64,000 nt of DNA from Carex sylvatica. Lineage: Eukaryota; Streptophyta; Magnoliopsida; Poales; Cyperaceae. Below are positions 12,095-21,442 of this stretch, in pieces (within the stretch, counting starts at the first letter, position 1; each line of letters begins with the position of its first letter). Location of the stretch: NCBI GenBank assembly GCA_964058845.1, contig CAXKVR010000027.1, positions 206,704 to 270,703 on the forward strand. The letters run 5' to 3'. Below the pieces are notes generated by a model. The model ran no database searches and was not told the DNA's origin. It saw only the letters and a list, made by a program, of their open reading frames with translations. The position numbers were made by a program, and so were the translations under genes.

Positions 12095-14530
12095 ATGGAA
12101 ACTTTGCAAGAACCCACTAATCAAGAGGAAGCAAACTCTTCCCCTAGAGAGGGCTCTGCTGCAACACCGGTAGCAAGTGCTGCAACACCGACACCGACAC
12201 CGACAACAAGTGGGACACCGGCCTCAAGTGCCCCTAATCAGTCTACACTTGTGGATACCTCTAAACTAAAATCTGATGTGTGGGGCCATATGACAAAGAA
12301 GAAAATTGATGGACAATACAAGGCGGTGTGTAATTATTGTGGTGACAAACTTGCAGCAAACTCAAACAGTGGTACACGACACCTCAAATCCCACATAGAA
12401 TCTTGTTTAAGGAAAAAACAACAAACATTCCCTGTAGCTTTCCAAAAAATGTTAGTTACTAAAAAAGTAGAGGGGAAAACTACCATAGCAAATTACACGT
12501 TTGATCAAGAAGCATGTAGAAGAACACTTGTGGAGATGGTAGTGTTGCACGAGCACCCTCTCTCAATTGTTGACCAAGTGGGATTCAAGGCTTTTGTCAA
12601 CACCTTGCAGCCATTATTCAATTGTCCAACCCGTAATACTGTGAGAAGTGATGTTTTAAAACTACACAAGGAACGAATGAAGAAGACTATGGCCCTATTG
12701 GAGAGCAATCAAGGGAGAGTGGCTATTACAACCGACATGTGGACGGCAGACAACCAAAAGAAATCCTATATGGCGGTGACAGCACATTTTGTAGATGATT
12801 CATGGAATCTACAACAACGTCTATTAAGGTACATAATTTTATTAGCTACTGAAATTTAAATTTCATTAGGTTTATTAGCTGCTGCAATGCATAGTTAGCT
12901 GCTAAAATCTGAATCTGAATTGCTTAGTTAGTTGCTGAAATTTTATTAGCTGCTGAAATCTGAATTGCATTTGGTATATTAGCTATTATAATTTGAATCT
13001 GAATTTTATTAGCTGCTGCAATGCATAGTTAGTTGCTGAAATCTGAATCTGAATTTTATTAGGTTCCAACACTTACCTTCTCCCCACACCATAGAAGTAC
13101 TCGCGGAACAATTGATGAATGTTTTTTTAGATTGGAATATAGATAGTAAATTTTCTACAATAACTGTAGATAATTGTAGTACCAATGATGGAGTTATTGA
13201 AAGTTTAGTCCATAAATTAGATGTTGAACAACTCTTGCTAGGTGGGTCAGTTTTGCACATGCGTTGTTGTGCACATATCTTGAACCTAATCGTAAATGAT
13301 GGGTTAGATGTAATTGCTCCAAGTTTAGAAAAAATTCATGCTAGTTGTGTATATTGGTCCTCTACTCCTAAAAAAATTGAAAAATTTGAAGAGGCAACAC
13401 GGCAATTGCGTATTAGTAATACAAAAAAGTTGTGTTACGATGTGAAAACACGATGGAATTCAACCTATAATATGTTACAAATAGCTTTAACATATAAGGA
13501 TGTTTTCTCTCGTGTGAAAATACGTGATACACAATATAAAACCGTGCCTTCTGAGGCTGATTGGGAGAATGCCAAGAATATAAGTGAAAAATTAAAGATT
13601 TTTTACACTACAACCGAATTATTTTCCGGAACAAAATACACAACAGCCAACCATTATTTTCCAAACATTTGTGAAATTAGATTAGCTTTGCGAACTTGGT
13701 TGCAAGATTCTAACCCTACTATTGCGAATATGGCATCAAGAATGATAGAAAAATTTGATAAATATTGGAGTAACATACATGTAGTCATGGGTGTTGCTGC
13801 ACTTTTGGATCCAAGGTGTAAAATGGCTGTCATAATTTATTACTACAAGTTGATTTATGGTAATAATTTTGAGGGCGAAGTTGAAAAAGTTGTTGAAATG
13901 AGTCGTCAATTATTTCGCGAGTATCAAATAAGAGTTGAGAAACCCCAAGATGAAGAACCACAAATGGAAAGGAAACAAGGTGGTGACCTCCCAATTGGTT
14001 TTCAAAAATTTGCCCACACCATGAAGAAAATGAAATTTGATAATACTACGGAGTTGGAACTATACTTGGAAGAAGCATTGCTTCCAAGTGGGGCAGAAAA
14101 ATTTGACGTGCTAGCTTGGTGGAAGTCTAATGGAGCTAAATTTCCAACTTTGGGAACAATTGCTAAAGACATATACGCGATACCTGTTTCAACTGTTGCC
14201 TCTGAATCTGCTTTTAGTATGGGTGGACGAATAGTTAGTCCACAAAGAAATAGACTTCATCCTTCACTTGTTGAAGCTCTAGCATGCGCACAAAATTGGC
14301 TAAGAACTGAATTTGAAGGTATAAATATTGTATAGTCTCATTTTATCATATTTTAATTATATATGATCGTATTTCGGTTTAACTCTTAACTTGATGTTTT
14401 TTCAGATTTGAGTAATCATAATCCATTCAAGACATATTGTGATGACTTAGATGAAGGTGAAGATGAATGTGAAGATGTAGTTGAAAGTGATTGCTTGGCT
14501 AATGCTAATGATGTTGAAGTAACTTCTTGA
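12095..14530 (+). CDS. hAT transposase (BED finger, hAT dimerisation)
   Basis: Three exons: 12095-12828, 13063-14318, 14406-14530. Phases match and the product is 704 aa. The start is the first ATG; an upstream in-frame TTG at 12083 is not needed, and TTTGGTAG|G just before it could be a leader acceptor. Residues 1-55 are Thr/Pro/Ser-rich. A BED zinc finger follows (C79, C82, H96, H100). The RNase H-like catalytic core shows Asp214 (ITTDMW), Asp281 (TVDNCS) and Glu626 (ASESAFS). A CxxH-type HMRCCAH motif follows the second Asp. The C-terminal hAT dimerisation domain runs from WWKSNGAKFPTLG to QRNRLHPSLVEALACAQNWL. The last exon is acidic. The enzyme would excise and reinsert the surrounding element in the nucleus. 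Skipping the last intron would end the protein at 14335 with little loss. No frameshift or stop was seen, which is unusual among the elements in this window. Confidence 0.92.
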
Positions 14531-15204
14531 AGGAATAAATGGTATGCATAATTCTCCTATATTTTAGTATTTTTTTAGTGGTTATATTTTCTGATTGATA
14601 GCTTTGTGATAGAGACCAACCAGTTCCTGATAATCACAATTAAATAGAAAAAACAAGCCTTCAACGAATGCATTTAATTAATTATGGCTACCAATTCACT
14701 TTCCTCCTACAAAGTTGCCTGTACTACGAAACAGTACAGTTATTTTTTATCATTTTTTCTTTCATTAGCCAGGGCTTTTCCAAAACCTGACAGCTTTCTT
14801 CCCTTTCTTTTCTTCCTCTACCTTAGCGTACTTTCTTCCTTTTTTCACACTTGAAATCCGAAATAGATATGTATTTGTTGTGATCTATGTTTAGTTCTAT
14901 GATTCTGAAATTTTGTGACCCTTAATGAATCCAGATTTATTGGTTTGGCAGCTGAAGGCTGAAGCACAAGAGAATAAATAGATTCTGGCGGTTTGCTTTG
15001 TATGAATTTTAGTGTTAAATTGTATTTGTTTGTATGGATTTTATTGTTAACTCGTATTCTGCATTGTTTGTATTTATTTTGTATTTATTTTGTATTTGTT
15101 AACTCGTATTCTCTATTTTATCACTGTTTGTATGGATTTTAGTGTTAAATTATAATTTGTTGTGTATGCTATGTAAATTGCTTTGTATGCTGTGTAAATT
15201 GGGA

Positions 15205-15385
15205 TCAGGCAGGCAGGCCGGGCTGGGTAAGGCCGGGTAAGGCGGCCCATTGGTGCAGACAGGCAGGCGCAGGAATGATGGGGAAGCCCATGGGCAGGCC
15301 GGGCCTAAATTTTCAGGCCCATCAAATCAGGCCAGGCAGATGGGCCGTTAATTTTTAACAGGCAGGCCAGGTCTGGGATTGACAA
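15205..15385. repeat. hAT right subterminal GGCAGGCC repeats
   Basis: Many copies of GGCAGGC, GGCCGGG and GGCCCAT on the plus strand (for example AGGCAGGCCGGGC, ACAGGCAGGCC). It mirrors the left subterminal block in composition and distance to the terminus. Likely transposase-binding region by analogy with other hAT elements. Confidence 0.6.
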
Positions 15386-16869
15386 AATACCTGTGGGTTC
15401 GGCCCATTGCCATCCCTAAACGCGACCCGCGTACTCTCATACGCGGCTCGCGTCAGCCTCGAGTGAATGTAGCAAGCTACCTGTTTCTATGCTATTTCTT
15501 TGTGTAAGGTTCCACTGACCGTACCTAATGCTCGTAAACCTCAACTCTCGTTTATTGGTCTATTAAACTTGGCAACGGAATTACAATATTACCTTATTAG
15601 GTTTTCTACCTCAACTCTCGTTTATTGGAATTCTACCTAAGTCATTTATCTGGTTTACTAAAGGTATCCATTATCTCGATACATGGAAGTTTCACCTCTC
15701 GGATACTACTGGATCTAACCTCTCGGCTCTAAACACTACCTCTGATACTTAGTCTGGTTGAAAGAAATATTAGGGTCAAAGTACAAGAAAGATGTCTAGA
15801 TTCATCTAATAGTAAATCAAGAATCATTCAAACAATTAAAACTAAGCAATTAAAACAATACTCAAATAAATAAACACAAATATAATAAACACAGGTTCAA
15901 GCAACTTGCATACAACACAAAGTATCCGACTACATCATAACCCTAGAAACTAATAAACTACTCAGACATGATCAAAAAGCAAATAAAACAAGTTATGAAA
16001 AGAGAGTTCATAATGAAATGATAAAATCCGGAGCAAACAAGCTTCCTGCGGAGCCTCCTCCTTCCAAACTCTCGAAACAAAGTGGAGAATAATCGTGGTT
16101 GTGTAAAGATCACTTTCCAAGGGGAGAGATCCCCTTCCTTCTACTGCCTCCCCCTTATTTATGGCTATTTTGTGACTTAGGGAGCAAGCAACCAAGGATG
16201 GAAGGTGAATCAATCAAGATCTCGTCAGATATGGCAATAAATATTAGCTGATGGCTTTCTAAAATAATTTCTGTGATTTTCACATTACAAATTCTGATTT
16301 ATAACCTTTCGAGAATTGTAGATCTCATTTTTCTCTTTCCAGCAAGCTTTTATTTGTCTAAAACGGAGTTCGTATGGTCAAGATATGGCAAAGATACGAA
16401 AAGATGTAGAAAGCTGGAATTTTCATATTTGCTCTGTCTGCTTTCTACGCAGCTTGCGTGGGATTTGGTGCGGCCCGTGTGGAATTTGATGCGGCTTGCG
16501 TGGGATTCGGTGCAGTCTGCATGGAATTCTGCGAGGCCTGTGCTGCCTCTATTTCTGCTGTGAACCAAACTTTAAATGGGCATAACTCATTATCTGTAAC
16601 TCCGTTTTCAGTATTTTGTCACTTTTTGGAAAGCTTGCGAGAAGATGCTCTATTTTCTGTAATTTAAATAAACTTCAGAAGTAACTTGATTCTTGGTATA
16701 ATTCTAAACTAAACTAAATTAACCTAAATGCATGGAAATTGGTCAAGTTATTGATATGAAACCCTAGGTAAAAGTATACATAATTCATGGTCATCATCCA
16801 CGTTACCTTACAATTCAACTAATTCTTATTTGATTCAATAGACTTCTGATTTAATTAAATATTTTCTGC

Positions 16870-18684
16870 TTCATTACATCTGCATGCATAAGATTAGGAG
16901 ATGCAATGTCAGCATAAACTATGGTCAGGGACCAGTCGTTGTTGCAAAATGGCTTGTTTTTTCTCTCACTGAGGGTCAATCATGTTCTGGTGATGCGCTC
17001 CTACCAGGGCATATGCAGGTGCTTATCGAAAGCATAACTAGCGTAAATGAGAAGTATAACACCTTACCTCTATCTATACCGATTGTAGGTATGGTTGTCC
17101 TCCGGGATGCCGTCGGAGTTGAAATCCAATGACCCAAGTTGGGGATCAGTCTTGTAAAGGTCAAATTAATAAATTATTTACTAAATATTTTCATTAACGT
17201 TATCACACTTTTCATTTGTTTAACCATGTACATAATCGATTCTTGTAGGAATGGATGGTAGGTGTCGATGGACGACGATTATCGCTGGTCACCGTGGAAG
17301 TGTTGGAACAGATTGGAGATGTATTTAAAGAGCTCCATGAGGGATACCTTCGGACCCCCTATCAAATGGAGATAGTTGGATATTCCATATCATGCAGGAG
17401 CAAACTAGGATTAAGGGCTTCCTAGTCTCATTAGGGTTTAGGGAACTGAGGGATTTCATGACTTGGCGGCCGCTGGACTTGTCTATTATCCAATTCTATT
17501 CGCTGTGAGTCTTTATTTTTATTTAAACAAATTTATTCTCTTCACAGTTCACTCCTTCCTCCTCTAGTCTGACAATCATTATTTTCAGCAATTGCATGAT
17601 AACTGTTAGTCCTCCTGGTGAGAAAGACAATATATCCATTGGACATATGGATGTTGATATGATACGCGCAATGACGATTAAACACAATAACCGACTGTCA
17701 CTAGAGTACTGTATCGAAAGCTTGCTGAGGTTCAGGGAGAAGAAAATGATCTTTGCACCATACCACGAGAAGTAGTACCATAGAGTTCACACTCATGATA
17801 AATTCCTAGAATAAGTACCACACTGACCTTTATTAATTATAGGGCCTATGCCTAATATCTACAGCGAAGTAGACAATAATCGGGGGGGACAAGAACTTTT
17901 CAATGGTCAATGTTTCAGGTATTAAAAAATTATATGTAGTATTTCATTTTAACTTATTTCAAGTTCAAACATAAATGAAACATCAAGGAACCACCACTAC
18001 AGAGGATAGTTAAACACTAGATGGCTGTATTTGTAGATGCCATACCCTTTGACTAGTACATGCATGCCAATAAAAATTGTGGTGTACTTAGTTTACATCA
18101 TTAGCCCCTTGTTGTGTGGCTTAGTTATTACTACCTTATTATATGTACTTTTGGAGTTTAGACTCACAGAAGCTTGGTTTATAGCTTGGTTGTTGTGCTT
18201 ATTATGTAGTTACTTTGTTGGTTTTTAATTATAAATGACATGCTGGTTATTTTTTGATACTGCATATCTAAACTTATATGCTTTGGTATAACTTATCCTG
18301 TAATTATGGTTTCATGATGAATAGAACGGGCCTCGGCCCTTTTCAAAAAAAAATAATAAGATCAAACATAATTGCAATAATAAAATTGAATTTTGTTTTC
18401 CAACTTTTTTTCAGGGCCCACACAAGTATCTGACTAGGAGTGTGGATACTACGTGATGAAGAATATGGATTTCATCATCCGTGAAATCGCAAGTGATTTT
18501 TCAGAGGTATGTCAATTTATTTCTATCATGCACTAATTTTAAGTTCATAATTAATTACAAATGCATTGTTATTAATATGTTTTTATTTAAATACGCAGTC
18601 TCCGCTACCACACCTTCCATACATTTATGCAGAATTGCATGAGGTTCGTGTCCGATGGTGCAGGTACTTCTTGGAATGGCAGTG
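16870..18684 (+). pseudogene. Ulp1-protease part of transposon gene, decayed
   Basis: Continuation of the gene begun at 9446. Exon-like blocks: about 16884-17159, reading PIVGMVVLRDAVGVEIQ, TGA at 17130, PKLGISLVK, where related proteins have Trp; 17249-17504, ending LDLSIIQFYSL; 17589 to about 17773, with RFREKKMIFAPYHEK then TAG; 18415-18506, containing ECGYYVMKNMDFIIREIA; 18599-18684, LPYIYAELHEVRVRWCRYFLEW. ECGYYVM holds the catalytic Cys of Ulp1/C48 SUMO proteases. LDLSIIQ and the IFAPY block match the upstream part of that domain in plant transposon proteins. The catalytic His region after APY is lost. In-frame stops occur in at least three blocks. The 3' end is cut by LTR insertion B. 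CACTA-borne and Kaonashi-type MULE genes both carry such domains; I cannot choose between them. Confidence 0.6.
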
Positions 18685-20263
18685 ATATCTCGTTATTTGA
18701 TCTATGTTCCGACCAAATTTTGTACTAAAATCTGTGTCTGAAACCACCAAATCGTGTCTATTTCATTGAATATCTATAGAATATGGTATTGCTGCTCTTT
18801 TATTCTTATTTTGCAGAAAACAGGCGAAATCAGAGAAGAATGTGGAATTTGAAGGTCTTCACACGGGCTGCGTCACACCCGATGCAGGCCATATCACACC
18901 CTGACCCGACCACTGATGCGACCTGTATACGATGCTTAAATTTCAACACCTGAACTTAAAACAGTCATAGATTTTGACTCGTAACTCCATTTTGAGTGTA
19001 TGAAACACTTTTCAGAAAGTTTGCAAGAAGATCTACAATCTAAGCCAAATAAATAGGAACGCGGGCCGTGTCATATTCCACATGGGCCGCATCAAGCATT
19101 TCTGGAAACAGATTAAGAATTTGGAAATAAGGCTAATTGAAGGAAGGTCGGCCAGAAAAGATTATAAGCGGGATTTCTTGCACCAGAGACATCATTCTGG
19201 AGCTAAGGAACATTTTCTAGGATTTAGAGAAGACAGCTTGGCTTGGAGTAGAAGGAGAAAGGAGAAAAATGCGAGTTTTGCGACGATTCTTCTTCGTTCT
19301 TTGTGATTTTTCATGAACTCTCTTTTCTTTACTTGTTTTATTTGCTTTTCAATCATGTTTGAGTAGACTTTTTAGTTTCTAAGGTTGTGATGTAATCAAA
19401 TGTTTTGTTTTGCATGTTAGTTATTGGATTTTTGTGTTTGCTTGATTGTGTTTGATTTTAATTGCTTAGATTAAATTGTTTGATTTATATTGGTTTATCA
19501 CTAGATGCATGGCCACATCTAGAAGGTACATTAGCCTTTATAATATCTCAACCAAACTAAGTACATGAGGTAGGATTAGTGATCCGAAATGTGAAACCAA
19601 GTAGTAGCCGAAAGGTGAACATTTCCTCTTATCGATAGATAAGAGGTTACCTTTAGTATACCAAACAAGCAACTAGGTAATTCAGATCAACATAAGACAG
19701 TTGAGGTCTAGAACCCGACGAGGGCACATATTGCAATTCCATACCAAGTTAATGAACCAACATACAGCAGTTGAGGTTTAGGAACATTAGGTCTGGTCAC
19801 TAGTACCCTACACAAAGGAACAACACAAAGAAACAGTAACTACTGCATTCACTCGGGGGACACGCAGACTGCGTACAACAGTACTCGGCACGCGTTCACT
19901 GGATGCGACCCACGTGGGACACCACGCGGACCGGGTTCCTCGAGGCAGAACTGAGATGAAGTCATAACCCTAAAAAACACCTTTTATTAATTGATTAAAA
20001 TCAAGTTTATTTACTTTCTTGCATTTAATTACTTTTATTAAACTGTTTAGGAAATACAAATACCCAAACCAACTTTTTCAACTTCTAGTTTTTAATTAAT
20101 TTAGGTAAAATCTAGTTAATACTTGAACCGTCATTTGGATCGATACCTGAATATATTGCTCGATAGGATTGTGCACTTGCAATCCGATTCAAAAGGTATA
20201 ATAAAGGTTTAAAAGGTACAGTTTGTTGTACTGAAACTTTGTGCATTACCTTTGGGTGTAACA
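18683..20263 (-). mobile_element. Solo-LTR-like insertion B (inverse of A)
   Basis: On the minus strand it begins TGTTACACCC and ends ATATCA, about 1.58 kb. Flanking repeats are GGCAT on the right (20264-20268) and GGCAG on the left (18678-18682), an imperfect 5-bp TSD. It aligns along most of its length with insertion A in opposite orientation. Differences are many, so the two are old or from different subfamilies. It lies in the last exon of the Ulp1-type gene. The open frame at 19082-19306 is internal and has no recognisable domain. Confidence 0.6.
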
Positions 20264-20580
20264 GGCATCTTTCATTTTATGGGGAGGATATTTATTTATA
20301 AAAACTTTGGGTACATATATATGATGTATATTTTTATGGGTACTAGCTAGCTAGAACAATTAATGGTTGTGTTTTGAAAGATCCATTTGGTATGTCCTGG
20401 GGATTCTCTTAATTTGTTGCAACAGAACAGATGTGTTAATGAATGATAGTACTTGGTTAATTTAGTGTTGTACTGTTCTCTATATATGTTTGTTGGTCTT
20501 CTATATTAATTATCTTGCTTAATTTGCTGCATGTTATTTGTATTCGATTCGGTACTATATATGTAGATCTAGAGAAAAAT

Positions 20581-20605
<25 letters not shown>
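20264..20605. other. Residual 3' flank of transposon gene, (TA)n and (GA)n
   Basis: AT-rich sequence resuming after insertion B, with no coding signal. It ends in (TA)n followed by (GA)n at about 20582-20605, into which MITE C appears inserted. Confidence 0.4.
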
Positions 20606-20616
<11 letters not shown>

Positions 20617-20955
20617 TGGGCTACGGTACAGTGTAATGTATAGCCTCTTTTGTACATTGCACTATAAATCACGTGATTCAAAGTCCAAATAACTGATCCA
20701 AACCGTTCATCTTGTTGTCCATATTAATATGTGTTTGGAGAGCAAATTTTACATTTTTTGAAATTTTTTTACTATTTTTTGAGATTTATTGAAAATTGCT
20801 GTTTTTTATGGTCAAAATTTGTCTGAAAACAGCGATTTTCAATAAATCTAAAAAAATAGTAAAACATTTTCAAAAAATGGAAAATTTGATCTCCAAATAC
20901 ATATATTAATATGGACAACAAGATGAATGGTTTGGATCGGTTATTTGGAGACCAA
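20606..20955. mobile_element. Foldback MITE C, right end lost
   Basis: Opens at GATGGGCTACGGTACAGTG beside a (TA)n(GA)n tract. The inner arms carry the core shared with MITEs A and B (CCGTTCATCTTGTTGTCCAT, TTTTTTACTATTTTTTGAG and inverses). The right arm matches the left only as far as TCCAAATAACTGATCCAAACC inverted; the terminal 80 bp are missing and MITE D follows. A deletion or the MED23 duplication breakpoint may have removed the end. Confidence 0.65.
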
Positions 20956-20971
20956 ATGTTCTTACTGGGCT

Positions 20972-21304
20972 GGAGAGAGTATCATCTGCGGAGTATTCTT
21001 TGCAGAGCTGTACGGAGCTTTTAATCTGGTCCGTTCGTTTTGATCGGACGAACCAGATCAGAGGGGCCCAAATGTTGAGATCTGATCTAGTCCATTTTGA
21101 TGAACGACCAGATTAAAAACTCCGCACGGAACGCTATTCTCTGCGGAATATTATCTGCGGAGCTTTTAATCTGGTCCGTTCGTTTTGATTGGACGGACCA
21201 GATCAGATCTCAAAATTTAGGCCCCTCTGATCTGGTCCGTCCGATCAAAACGAACGGACCAGATTACTCCGCACAGCTCCGCAGAGATACTCTCCCAGCG
21301 TTCC
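20972..21304. mobile_element. Mutator-type MITE D upstream of MED23 copy 1
   Basis: Flanked by the direct repeat ACTGGGCT (20964-20971 and 21305-21312). The left end GGAGAGAGTATCATCTGCGG faces the right end around TCTGCGGAGCTGTGCGG inverted. Inside, the arm AATCTGGTCCGTTCGTTTTG occurs three times plus inverse copies, so two copies are nested or tandem. The same family, with a clean 9-bp TSD, is at 63575-63761. It ends 139 bp before the MED23 copy 1 ATG. Confidence 0.75.
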
Positions 21305-21317
21305 ACTGGGCTTGTGC

Positions 21318-21442
21318 CTTGTAGGGGTTAGTGCGTAAATTTTCTGGTTAAACCTTTCCCAATACAATGTATGTATGTAACGAGCGAGCGAACCAGAGAA
21401 AGAGAGGGAGAAAGTGACAGAGAGAGAGAGAGAGAGAGAGAG
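21318..21442 (+). promoter_or_regulatory. MED23 copy 1 proximal promoter/5' UTR with (GA)n
   Basis: Homologous to 35165-35373 in front of copy 2 (GGTTAAACCTTTCCCAATA against GGCTAAACCTTTCCCAATA), so this is the part of the upstream region carried by the duplication. A (GA)n run of about 24 bp abuts the ATG. GA-rich leaders are common in plant genes and can act as GAGA elements or influence translation. No TATA box is seen. Confidence 0.5.

Larger units (their letters stand above)
10519..15418 (+). mobile_element. Complete hAT (Ac-type) transposon, 4.9 kb
   Basis: The left terminal inverted repeat TAGGGATGGCAA and right TTGCCATCCCTA match perfectly. The 8-bp TSD AACGCGAC at 10511-10518 and 15419-15426 is also perfect. 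TAGGGATG termini and 8-bp TSDs are diagnostic of the hAT superfamily; maize Ac has similar ends. The element holds GC-rich subterminal repeats at both ends, a repeat-bearing leader, and one spliced transposase gene. It is nested in LTR insertion A. Perfect TSD and TIRs plus an open transposase suggest recent movement and possible autonomy. Confidence 0.93.
10159..16796 (+). mobile_element. Solo-LTR-like insertion A (interrupted by hAT)
   Basis: Begins TGTTCGCACG and ends TCATCA, with a 5-bp direct repeat TCCAC at 10154-10158 and 16797-16801. Subtracting the hAT element and its TSD leaves about 1.73 kb with no coding frame, primer-binding site or polypurine tract, so a solo LTR (or a non-autonomous retroelement) fits best. 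It matches, in inverse orientation, the insertion at 18683-20263. Shared words include AAAGTTTCAGTAC, TTGCAAGTGCACAAT, CTCAACT, GCAAATAAAACAAGT and AAAGAGAGTTCAT. Near the right end, GCGTGGGATT/GCGGCC words repeat (16448-16520). It sits just inside an intron of the Ulp1-type gene, 10 bp after its donor. Confidence 0.7.

Noticed and set aside
16273..16667. Frames with repeated W-D-x-V/A-R-P-like words
   Set aside because: Produced by short GCGTGGGATT-type repeats in the LTR-like insertion; no homology to a protein family recognised.
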